This document shows positions 10,101 to 17,010 of a stretch of DNA of 64,000 bases, in pieces; positions within the stretch are counted from its first letter, which is position 1, and each line of letters opens with the position of its first letter. Made by a program: the position numbers and the translations under genes. The DNA is from a bacterium (GTDB lineage: Bacteria > Patescibacteriota > Patescibacteriia > Patescibacteriales > Patescibacteriaceae). The stretch is from positions 1-64,000 of the forward strand of contig JAKPXD010000015.1 of the NCBI GenBank assembly GCA_029570385.1, read 5' to 3'. The notes beneath the pieces were generated by a model that was not told the origin of the DNA, did no database searches, and saw only the letters and a list, made by a program, of their open reading frames with translations.

Positions 10101-11715
10101 TGCCGCTCACGGTTATTTTCTATTGGCTAGCGCTGACTATTCCGGGGAAATAATGCCTGATTATCGCCATGGTGGCGGCTGGGGGCTGTCTGACGATGGC
10201 GGACATTTGCGTTTGATTGATAGTCACGAATATTTATTAGATAAACTCGGTTATAATCAAGCCAATGATCCTGAAGGTCAACCGGCTAGCGGTGATTTAG
10301 CTCAGGAGCACAGTTTACAGCGCAAGGCACGGGCTGAATCAACCGCCGCTAGCTTAGCTCCGGGCGGGGCCGAGGCCGGTCTTGGCAATGGCTGGGATAG
10401 TGATAATAATCAAGCCGATTTTGTTGATCAGTCAGTAGTTCAGCCGCGATCTAGTAGCCAGCAAGTTATTGACTCGAGCGCTATTAGTACTGGATTGGCC
10501 CATCTGTGGCATTTTTCTGAGTGTTTGGGGACGACTCTTTATGACTATGTTGGTTCGGCTGATATTAATAATCAGCCTTTTGGTTGGCGAGTTGGTCCGT
10601 TTGATTGTGCCGGCTATCAAACTTGGGAGCAGCCGGCGGTTAATCTTGATTTAACAGTGCCGCTTGATCCCAGTCAAGTGACTTTAGCTTATTGGTGGCG
10701 CAATGCCTCTTATCCTAATGAAGGCCGTGGTCATGAATATTTGCAAGCGGCTGATGGTCAAATTATTTTGGGACTGACTCCCTCAGCTTCGGGGGTGCTG
10801 CAATTTTGGCACTATGGCGCTAATTATCGCTTGGAAAATATTATCCCCACTGATGATAATTGGCATTTATTGGCGGCTACTCAAAATCAAAATCAATTAA
10901 AATTTTATGTTGACGGCCGTTTGAAGTTTCAAGACGCGGCTGAATACAATCCGCCACAGCCGATTGTTAAATTGGACTTAGCTGATGAGAATTATCCGAT
11001 TGATCGTGATGAAATTGCTATCTGGCAACGAGCCTTAAGCCTAGCTGAAATCCGGCAGCTTTATCAGTCTAATCAGCCGCTTAATCCATATCCAGTAAGG
11101 CCAATCCAATCAGAGCCGGTTGCAGCTTATTATTGGAGCTTTGATGAAGGGGTTTCCAATATTGCCTATGATAGTTTAGCTCAAGTCCAATTAGCGCCAG
11201 TGGCCCGTTGGATTTATAGTCCTTTTAATTTAGGAGTTCGTTTGGAGCATCCTGGTGATTTACAAGGCGACTTGCCACAGCCGCTTGAGAATCGTGATGT
11301 TTCTTTGTCTTTTTGGTGGCGTAGTAGTGCTTATCCCAATGAAAGTCGGGCTAATATTATTTTAGCTAGCCAGTCCGGCCAGCCGTTGTTTGGTTTAGGT
11401 ATTGGCACTTATGGACCGAAGATCCATTTCAATGGAGCCAGCTGGTATCCGCTTAATTTACCGATTAATGATGGCGATTGGCATCAAGCGGTTTTAGTTT
11501 ATGATTCTTATGCTTATCGTTTATCATTCTATTTAGATGGCCGGCGGCGTTGGCACAGCGAGCAGACTTGGCTTATTAGTCCATTAACTAAATTATTGGC
11601 TGCCCAAGATAATTGGCCGCTAGATATTGATGAATTAACTATTTGGCAGGGCGCTCTTAATGCCAACCAGATAGAAACTATCTATGAACTGGCTAAACCG
11701 GAGCTGGATAAATAG
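7135..11715 (+). CDS. Giant secreted mosaic protein: phospholipase C-like, nuclease, lamin-tail and LamG domains
   Basis: A 1526-residue exported protein. I place the start at ATG 7135, right after the upstream stop, because it gives a clean signal peptide (FALLLLIIPLPLQA) ending near residue 23; a TTG 18 bases upstream is less likely. Domains in order: zinc-dependent phospholipase C/S1-P1-nuclease-like region with HVLHLLQDSSVPAHV at about 140-154; a staphylococcal-nuclease (thermonuclease) domain at about 351-488 (VIDGDTIEL, RYIGIDAPE, YGRLLRY); a Ser/Thr-rich linker (about 490-570); several Ig-like repeats (572-922); a lamin-tail domain (about 928-1090, EFVELYNPNDQ); and two LamG/concanavalin-like domains (about 1119-1318 and 1328-1521). 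The domains suggest attack on membranes and nucleic acids, with the C-terminus for binding or display (inference). Confidence 0.85.
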   Translation: MSVKFKSYRLFALLLLIIPLPLQAYDHSVTHPRLTDWSVQLYNQKYSLPISDQQKHWLMLGAAAEDQPLLRTMNHFWWPQTNRPLSAGACQLMSLHTAPSWGLDGRAQASFIYGSIFSWNQAILAYRSGDYQQAFINLGHVLHLLQDSSVPAHVRNDPHELGDSLENWVWQHRQQLTQPPAVVHPNCLSYHDCFRQLASAVNQHYFSQDTINSPMESGDWPSQPTVAAWPDNDGYIIYRGYKLAYYQSARRRLILDDQVQADYWSQLAPLAIGYGTELLRVFLSIANSQAEIVAEPNWWSRWLATIKTNPIHQSVTILSSPAANSSTKPVNNIDNSASSQPVMATTASPLVKRVIDGDTIELADGQKVRYIGIDAPELAQTSGQASQCLANEAKQRNQALLAGGVLRLVADSGGDKDAYGRLLRYVYVGDLFLNQQLAAEGLVKVFFCGPNQDNCPPATDQARRQLITAAGQAAKQAQLGIYGRQCLVTANTSTATTTNSKTKTASSTNKTTTTTSTVTRSTAKTTSTVKTTASSTSNQMTLTTNSLTNSKNTSSTAIKPTSTDSTPPDTTIQTTLPAITNTGTANFLLSSTEPGKFECQLNDQNWKTCPADYQLKNLVSGEYLLSVRAIDLAGNIDPTPATYTWLIDKKKPSISWLTKPSSTVAGWEVEFSVETSEEVALSCQLDNQPIQSCQTSFSYEQLTVGQHQIVVQAVDLAGNYSAKLTHKWRMLGGAPDGLSIDYPPANPWWVSSTPITISGQAGQASRVLIGSQVAKLSANHTWQASIKLVPGLNNLVIWPENEAGQAGASSTIAIILDNIKPSSAVSVLPETITELGFIVEWQGTDSGDLASGQLVYDVQYRLDNHSWQPWLSAVDYTSAVFDQPAEINQKIAFRCRARDRVGNWENWPASSAADAQTKLVAVPSGPPPKVVISQLATRGPAGAGDEFVELYNPNDQAVDLSAWRLQSKSASGATWINRTGDGLPTGSSIAAHGYFLLASADYSGEIMPDYRHGGGWGLSDDGGHLRLIDSHEYLLDKLGYNQANDPEGQPASGDLAQEHSLQRKARAESTAASLAPGGAEAGLGNGWDSDNNQADFVDQSVVQPRSSSQQVIDSSAISTGLAHLWHFSECLGTTLYDYVGSADINNQPFGWRVGPFDCAGYQTWEQPAVNLDLTVPLDPSQVTLAYWWRNASYPNEGRGHEYLQAADGQIILGLTPSASGVLQFWHYGANYRLENIIPTDDNWHLLAATQNQNQLKFYVDGRLKFQDAAEYNPPQPIVKLDLADENYPIDRDEIAIWQRALSLAEIRQLYQSNQPLNPYPVRPIQSEPVAAYYWSFDEGVSNIAYDSLAQVQLAPVARWIYSPFNLGVRLEHPGDLQGDLPQPLENRDVSLSFWWRSSAYPNESRANIILASQSGQPLFGLGIGTYGPKIHFNGASWYPLNLPINDGDWHQAVLVYDSYAYRLSFYLDGRRRWHSEQTWLISPLTKLLAAQDNWPLDIDELTIWQGALNANQIETIYELAKPELDK

Positions 11716-11816
11716 TTTATTTGTTTATAGTTTATTATGGGCAGATATTTAATAGCGGTCTTTTCTTTTAAGTAAGAGTTTTTCTAAGTTGTCGATATTC
11801 ATCAAAAAATTAATTT

Positions 11817-11846
11817 TTGTTGCCAATCTGCTCTCGCCGTGATAAT
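11817..11846 (+). promoter_or_regulatory. Promoter for holB
   Basis: TTGTTG (11817-11822), an 18-base spacer and GATAAT (11841-11846). The start codon is at 11858, so the leader would be only about five bases. The 142-base gap before holB shows nothing else convincing. Confidence 0.45.
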
Positions 11847-11857
11847 CTAATAATAGT

Positions 11858-12880
11858 ATGGAAATTCAGGGCCATCAGCTGCATTGGTCGCATGTCGGCA
11901 ATGAACGAGTTGTTCGTTGTTGGGCGGCTCATTTGGCTTCTCGCCAATTGGCGCAGAGCTATCTTTTGATTGGTCCAAACGATATTGGTAAAGCGACTGT
12001 TGCTAAAAATTTTGCCCGCACTTTGGTGTGTCAGCGCCGTGATCAACCTGGTGTTGACTGGCCTTGTGAACAGTGTTCGGCTTGTCGTCAAACGGCTGCC
12101 GGTATTTATCCGGATTTTTATGAAATTGATTTATTGCCGGACAAAAAAATGATCAGCATTGAACAGATTCGCCAGTTATTAGAAAAGATTAGTCTTTCGT
12201 CTTTTGCCGATAATTATCAGGTGGCGATTATTCGTCGCGCTGAGGCTTTAAGCGATTCAGCCGCTAACGCGCTCTTAAAAAGCCTGGAAGAACCCAATCC
12301 CAGTGTTATTTTTATCTTAATGACTGATAGTTTATCTTCTGTGCCGGGCACTATTGCGTCACGCAGTCAGATTTTTCGTTTTTATCCAGTGTCGGCTGAT
12401 TTAATTTATGATTATTTAGTCAATGAATGGGGGGTCAATCGAGAGTTAGCTAAAAATTTAGCCCAAGTTTGTCTAGGCCGCCCTAATTTAGCTATTCGTT
12501 TTTTTGAACAACCTGATTTATTTACGGCTTATTGTCAGATGGCCGAAGTTCTATTAAAATTAATTGCAAGCCAATCATTGTCCGAGCGTTTACTTAGTTT
12601 GCAGCAAATTTATCCAAAAGCCAACTCTACGGCCGGTATGGCCGAGTGGCAGCTTTGGCAGCTTTGGCTGGGTCTGGCGCGTGATTTATTATTGATTAAG
12701 CAAGGGCAGTTGCCGTTAATTCAACACTGGTTCCTGCGCGAGCGACTAGTCGCGACGGCCGAACAAATAACTTGGCTCAATTTATTAACTATATTTACTA
12801 ATCTAGGCGCTGCTCGCCAGTATTTATTAGCCAATGTTCAACCAAACTTGGTTTTCCATAATCTGGCGGCCGGCAACTAA
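11858..12880 (+). CDS. holB: DNA polymerase III delta-prime subunit
   Basis: Clamp-loader ATPase-fold subunit that helps open and load the sliding clamp during replication. The P-loop is degenerate (LIGPNDIGKATVA, about residues 37-49), as usual for delta-prime. A zinc module is formed by C58, C70, C73 and C76. ALLKSLEEPNPSVIFILMT and IASRSQIFRF correspond to the sensor and SRC regions (SRS here instead of SRC). The 340 residues are full length. It sits at the head of a run holB, lipoprotein, tgt, cofE-like, mnmA. The partner dnaX is at 48327. Confidence 0.88.
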   Translation: MEIQGHQLHWSHVGNERVVRCWAAHLASRQLAQSYLLIGPNDIGKATVAKNFARTLVCQRRDQPGVDWPCEQCSACRQTAAGIYPDFYEIDLLPDKKMISIEQIRQLLEKISLSSFADNYQVAIIRRAEALSDSAANALLKSLEEPNPSVIFILMTDSLSSVPGTIASRSQIFRFYPVSADLIYDYLVNEWGVNRELAKNLAQVCLGRPNLAIRFFEQPDLFTAYCQMAEVLLKLIASQSLSERLLSLQQIYPKANSTAGMAEWQLWQLWLGLARDLLLIKQGQLPLIQHWFLRERLVATAEQITWLNLLTIFTNLGAARQYLLANVQPNLVFHNLAAGN

Positions 12881-12887
12881 TCGCTTT

Positions 12888-13973
12888 ATGTTTAAATCTT
12901 TATTATCAGTTCGTTATTTAGTTCTGGGATTTGTTTTGGTCAGCCTGCTCGGCGGTTGTTCAATCAGTATTGGTCGTGGTCCTAATCAGCTTGGTTCTCC
13001 TGATGTTGGCGGCGTTTTTCGTAGCGGTAATCGCGGCGACAATTGGCAATCAGCCGATCTTATCCCAACCAATACTGGTCGTCCCAACAGTATCAGTACT
13101 CTGAACGTTAATATGTTGGCGCTTGACCCGAATGATTACGATGCTCTTTATTTTGCCAGCCAAGATAATGGTTTGATATTTAGTTATGATGGTGGTCAAA
13201 ATTGGCAGATAGCTAATAGTTTGGGACGGATTAATGTTAGTTCGGTGGCGATTGATTATCATGACAAATGCACTATTTTTGCCGCTTCGGCCAATCGGTT
13301 GTTGCGTTCTGATGATTGCAGCCGTAGTTGGTCGCAAGCCTATCATGATAATGATCCGCGTATTGCCATTACCAGTCTTCTGACTGACCATCATAATGCC
13401 GGTTTTGTTTATTTAGGTACTTCACGCGGCGATGTTTTGCGTAGCGGTGATAATGGCAATAGCTGGCAGACGGTTAAGCGTTTTGATAATCCGATTCGCA
13501 AGATTATTATGAGCCCGCGCGACAGCCGAGTTATGTTCGTCGCTACGGAAAACAGCGGTTTATTTAGAACGATGGACGGCGGCGGTAGCTGGGAAAATTT
13601 AAATCAAACCTTGGCTGAATTTGAAATCGGCAATCAATTTCGCGACTTAGTTGTTTCCTTGGAGGATCCGTCGATTATTTATCTGGCCACTGATTATGGT
13701 TTATTCAAATCAATTAATTATGGTGACGCTTGGACGCGCATTAATTTGTTAACGCCAGAACAGTCAACTATTATCAATGCTTTAGCTATTAATGTTAATA
13801 ATAGTCAAGAGATTTATTATGTTACTGATACCACCTTTTATCGTTCGATTGATGGTGGAGTTAATTGGTCAACTAAAAAATTGCCGACCTCTCGGTCAGG
13901 TTGGTCTATTATTATCAATCCACGACAGCCGGAGGTTGTTTATTTAGCGGTTAAAGCTATCAAACGCAAATAG
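12888..13973 (+). CDS. Beta-propeller lipoprotein with seven Asp-box repeats
   Basis: Exported lipoprotein of 361 residues. I choose ATG 12888 because it gives a lipoprotein signal ending in LLGGC (C24), whereas an upstream in-frame start overlaps holB by 47 bases and spoils the signal. Seven S-x-D/N-x-G-x-x-W Asp-box motifs recur at about 45-residue intervals (for example SYDGGQNW, SGDNGNSW, TMDGGGSW, SINYGDAW, SIDGGVNW), pointing to a seven-bladed BNR/sortilin-like propeller. Related proteins include the YCF48/HCF136 family and glycosidase-associated propellers. No catalytic residues can be assigned, so a binding or scaffold role at the cell surface is the safest reading. Confidence 0.8.
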   Translation: MFKSLLSVRYLVLGFVLVSLLGGCSISIGRGPNQLGSPDVGGVFRSGNRGDNWQSADLIPTNTGRPNSISTLNVNMLALDPNDYDALYFASQDNGLIFSYDGGQNWQIANSLGRINVSSVAIDYHDKCTIFAASANRLLRSDDCSRSWSQAYHDNDPRIAITSLLTDHHNAGFVYLGTSRGDVLRSGDNGNSWQTVKRFDNPIRKIIMSPRDSRVMFVATENSGLFRTMDGGGSWENLNQTLAEFEIGNQFRDLVVSLEDPSIIYLATDYGLFKSINYGDAWTRINLLTPEQSTIINALAINVNNSQEIYYVTDTTFYRSIDGGVNWSTKKLPTSRSGWSIIINPRQPEVVYLAVKAIKRK

Positions 13974-13976
13974 TCC

Positions 13977-15116
13977 ATGTTTCAGCTGGATAAGCAATCA
14001 GCCATATCAGCCGCGCGGCTTGGGGTTTTAACAACGGCTCACGGAGCAGTGTCAACGCCATTTTTTATGACGGTGGCGACTCAGGGGGTAGCCAAATATT
14101 TAACAACTGAAGAATTGCGTCAATTAGCCGCTCCGGTTATTTTATCCAATACTTACCATTTATTATTGCGGCCAGGGATTGAAGCTATTCAGCGCCGTGG
14201 CGGCTTGCATCAATTTATGGATTGGGCCGGGCCCATCTTGACCGATAGCGGGGGTTTTCAAGTCTTTTCGTTGGCTGGTCAGCGGCCGGGTGGCCAAAAT
14301 TTAGTCAAGTTGACCGAAGCAGGGGTTTATTTTAATTCGCCTTGGGATGGTAGCCGTCAGTATTTAACGCCGGAACTATCTCTGGATTTACAAGTGGCCT
14401 GTGGGGTTGATATCGCTGTCTGTCTAGATCAATGTTTAGCTTTGCCAGCGACTGATGACGATATTCGCCAATCAGTCGAGCGGACCTCGGCTTGGGCCAA
14501 GCGCGCTAAACAATATCATCAGCAATTACCGGCCAGTAAGCCGTTGCTATTTGCTGTTATCCAGGGCGGCCTTAGCCAAGATTGGCGTTTGCGTAGTTTG
14601 ACTGAGTTAGCGGCTCTTGATTTTGACGGTTACAATATTGGTGGTTTATCGGTGGGTGAAACAACTGCAGAAATGTATCAGGTTTTAGATTGGTTAACAC
14701 CAGCGATGCCCAATGATAAAACCCGCTATTTGATGGGAGTTGGTTATCCAGACAATATCGTTGAAGCGGTCAGGCGTGGAGTGGATATGTTTGATTGTGT
14801 TATTCCGACCCGTGAGGGCCGCCATGGTCGTTTGTTTTTTTGGCAAGCTGATCGATCTTTAGTGGACTATCAGGGTCGAGTGAGAGATTTTTATCGCACG
14901 GAAAATATTAAAAATAGTCAATTTGCTGAGCTGGATCAACCCATTAATCCTCATTCACGTTTGCCGATTTTACGTCGTTACAGCTTAGCTTATTTGCATT
15001 ATTTATATAAGATTGATGAAGCGCTGGGCCGGCGCTTGGCCAGTCTTCATAATTTAGAATTTTATTATGATTTAATGGCTGCTATCCGCCAAGCGATTGC
15101 GGCCGGACAATTATAA
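13977..15116 (+). CDS. tgt: tRNA-guanine transglycosylase, zinc cysteines missing
   Basis: Exchanges guanine at position 34 of GUN-anticodon tRNAs for preQ1 or queuine. The core is clear: MTVATQGVAKYLT, SNTYHLLLRPG, the catalytic DSGGFQVFSL loop, GGLSVGE, MGVGYP, and CVIPTREGRHG carrying the nucleophile region. At 379 residues it is normal length. The C-terminal zinc site, normally C-x-C-x2-C followed by a His in bacterial enzymes, aligns here with NPHSRLPILRRYSLAYL, so all three cysteines are replaced (Ser, Leu, Leu), while the His of SLHNLEFYY remains. It may be a zinc-independent Tgt or one with altered activity. It is followed after 5 bases by a CofE-like gene. Confidence 0.9.
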   Translation: MFQLDKQSAISAARLGVLTTAHGAVSTPFFMTVATQGVAKYLTTEELRQLAAPVILSNTYHLLLRPGIEAIQRRGGLHQFMDWAGPILTDSGGFQVFSLAGQRPGGQNLVKLTEAGVYFNSPWDGSRQYLTPELSLDLQVACGVDIAVCLDQCLALPATDDDIRQSVERTSAWAKRAKQYHQQLPASKPLLFAVIQGGLSQDWRLRSLTELAALDFDGYNIGGLSVGETTAEMYQVLDWLTPAMPNDKTRYLMGVGYPDNIVEAVRRGVDMFDCVIPTREGRHGRLFFWQADRSLVDYQGRVRDFYRTENIKNSQFAELDQPINPHSRLPILRRYSLAYLHYLYKIDEALGRRLASLHNLEFYYDLMAAIRQAIAAGQL

Positions 15117-15121
15117 TCACT

Positions 15122-15865
15122 ATGGAAATAATCGCGCTGTCCACCCGTTTATTACTACCGCCCCAAGATGATGCCCTGACGGCTATCACAACTGCCTTAG
15201 ACCAAGCTGGCGGTTTGCATAATGGCGATATTTTAGCCATCACTTCTAAAGTGGTTAGTTTACACCAGGGCCGTGTTATACCTATTGATCAAGTTCCGGA
15301 TAAAGATCAGCTAATTATTAATCAGGCTGACAGTTATCTGCCGCGCCAGCTTGTTCCGCACAATTATGCCGTGCTCACTATCCATAATCATTTAATTGCG
15401 CCATCGGCCGGTATTGATGAAAGTAATGCTCAGGAATATTATGTTTTATTGCCGGATAATCCTGAGCAATTAGCCAAGGATTGGCGTCAACAGTTGATTC
15501 GTCATTATAAACTACAACAGCTGGGCCTAATTATTACCGATAGTCGATCAATGCCGCTACGTTATGGTGTAGTTGGTGTTGGCTTAGCTTTTGCCGGTTT
15601 TCAGCCGTTGCGTGATTATCGCGGTCAGCCTGATTTATTCGGTCGGCCAATGAAGATTTCTCAAACTAATATCGTTGATTCTTTGGCCGCCGCCGCCGTT
15701 TATGCTATGGGTGAATGCGCCGAACAGACTCCGATTGCCATAATTCGTGATATCGCCGGCGTGCAATTTACCGGTCGTGATTGTGCTAATCAGCTATGGC
15801 TCAATACCGAAGATGATATTTATCAGCCACTCTATCAAAATTTTTTGCCGGGCGGCCGTTCATAA
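15122..15865 (+). CDS. CofE-like (coenzyme F420-0:L-glutamate ligase family) protein
   Basis: The 247 residues match the CofE fold: GDILAITSKVVSLHQGRVIP near the N-terminus, LITDSRSMPLRYGVVGVGLAFAGF in the middle (written here only as family landmarks) and a late DIVDSLAAAAVYAMGE-type helix (seen as NIVDSLAAAAVYAMGE). The classic enzyme adds glutamate to F420-0 using GTP. No other F420 gene is in view and CPR bacteria are not known F420 users, so the true substrate is open. Its place between tgt and mnmA, 5 bases from each, hints at a link with tRNA modification, but this is only context. Confidence 0.75.
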   Translation: MEIIALSTRLLLPPQDDALTAITTALDQAGGLHNGDILAITSKVVSLHQGRVIPIDQVPDKDQLIINQADSYLPRQLVPHNYAVLTIHNHLIAPSAGIDESNAQEYYVLLPDNPEQLAKDWRQQLIRHYKLQQLGLIITDSRSMPLRYGVVGVGLAFAGFQPLRDYRGQPDLFGRPMKISQTNIVDSLAAAAVYAMGECAEQTPIAIIRDIAGVQFTGRDCANQLWLNTEDDIYQPLYQNFLPGGRS

Positions 15866-15870
15866 CGACT

Positions 15871-16965
15871 ATGGCTAATTCTGTTAAAAAACAAAAAATC
15901 TTAGTGGCTGTATCCGGTGGTGTTGATTCAGCGGTCGCAGCTCAATTATTAAAAAATCAAGGCCATGAAGTGATTGGTGTTTTTATGCAATTTTGGAAAG
16001 ACACCAGCGTTGATTCAGCGACCAATAACTGTTGTTCTTTGGAATCATGGTCGGACGCTCAGATGGTTTGCCAAAAGATCGGTATTCCTTTATATGCTCT
16101 TAATTTTGCTCAAGAATTTAAGCGGCGTGTGGTTAATGATTTTTTGGCTGCTTATCAATCCGGCCGCACTCCTAATCCTTGCGTTTTATGCAATAAGCAG
16201 GTTAAACTTGGTCGTTTAGTGAAATATGCTCAAAAAATTGGTTTTGATGCTGTTGCCAGCGGTCACTATGTGCGCCGCTTGATTGATGGTACTAATATCC
16301 AGTTATGGCAAGCTAAAGATTTATCCAAAGATCAGTCTTATTTTCTTTATCAATTGGATCAGCGTGATTTGGCTATGTTGCAATTTCCGCTTGGTGATTT
16401 TCACAAAACAGACATTCGCCGTTTAGCGGAAAAATTTCATTTGCCAGTGGCTGATAAGGCTGAAAGTCAGGAAGTTTGTTTTGTTAGCGATAGTTTACCC
16501 AATTTTTTACGACGCCACCTCCAATTTACCAGCGGGCCGATTAAAGATCAGCATGGCCGTCGCCTTGGCCAGCATCAGGGTTTGCCGCTTTACACGATTG
16601 GTCAGCGTCGCGGTGTTGAACTTGGTGGTGATGGTCCTTATTATGTCACGGGTATTGATATAGCCACTAATACTTTATTGGTTACTAATCAACCTAATGA
16701 TCAGCGTCTTTTTCAAGATAAAATATTTTTACCCCGCCTCTATTGGCTTGATCGTCAACGACCACGGCGGTCGCTAGTTTGCCAAGTAGTAATTCGTTAT
16801 CACCATCCGCCGGTTGATTGTCAATTATCTCGTTACCAGGGCGGTTGGTTGGTGGAGTTAGCTAGTCGGCAACGAGCGGTTACTCCTGGACAGAGTGCGG
16901 TTTTTTATCATCACGGTCGATTATTGGGCGGCGGTGTTATTGCTTTAGACCGTGGTTTTTGTTAA
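15871..16965 (+). CDS. mnmA: tRNA-specific 2-thiouridylase
   Basis: Makes 2-thiouridine at the wobble position of Lys, Glu and Gln tRNAs in the cytoplasm, using ATP and sulphur carried by a desulphurase relay. PP-loop SGGVDS at residues 15-20, the first catalytic Cys in TPNPCVLCN (C104) and the second in SQEVCFV (C203) are all present. KDQSYFLY and the GQRRG element of the central and C-terminal domains also fit. The 364 residues are full length. Only 5 bases separate it from the CofE-like gene. One of its expected substrate families, tRNA-Gln, is represented at 50793 (CUG anticodon). Confidence 0.95.
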   Translation: MANSVKKQKILVAVSGGVDSAVAAQLLKNQGHEVIGVFMQFWKDTSVDSATNNCCSLESWSDAQMVCQKIGIPLYALNFAQEFKRRVVNDFLAAYQSGRTPNPCVLCNKQVKLGRLVKYAQKIGFDAVASGHYVRRLIDGTNIQLWQAKDLSKDQSYFLYQLDQRDLAMLQFPLGDFHKTDIRRLAEKFHLPVADKAESQEVCFVSDSLPNFLRRHLQFTSGPIKDQHGRRLGQHQGLPLYTIGQRRGVELGGDGPYYVTGIDIATNTLLVTNQPNDQRLFQDKIFLPRLYWLDRQRPRRSLVCQVVIRYHHPPVDCQLSRYQGGWLVELASRQRAVTPGQSAVFYHHGRLLGGGVIALDRGFC

Positions 16966-17010
16966 ACTATGACTAAGTTTATTAAGTTTTAGATTAAATA
17001 AGACAAGTTT

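Noticed and set aside
11810-12091. Minus-strand reading frame opposite the start of holB
   Set aside because: It is a shadow of the holB coding sequence, with no family features and an unlikely residue mix.
12834-12887. Longer N-terminus for the beta-propeller lipoprotein
   Set aside because: It overlaps holB and destroys the lipoprotein signal peptide that ATG 12888 gives.
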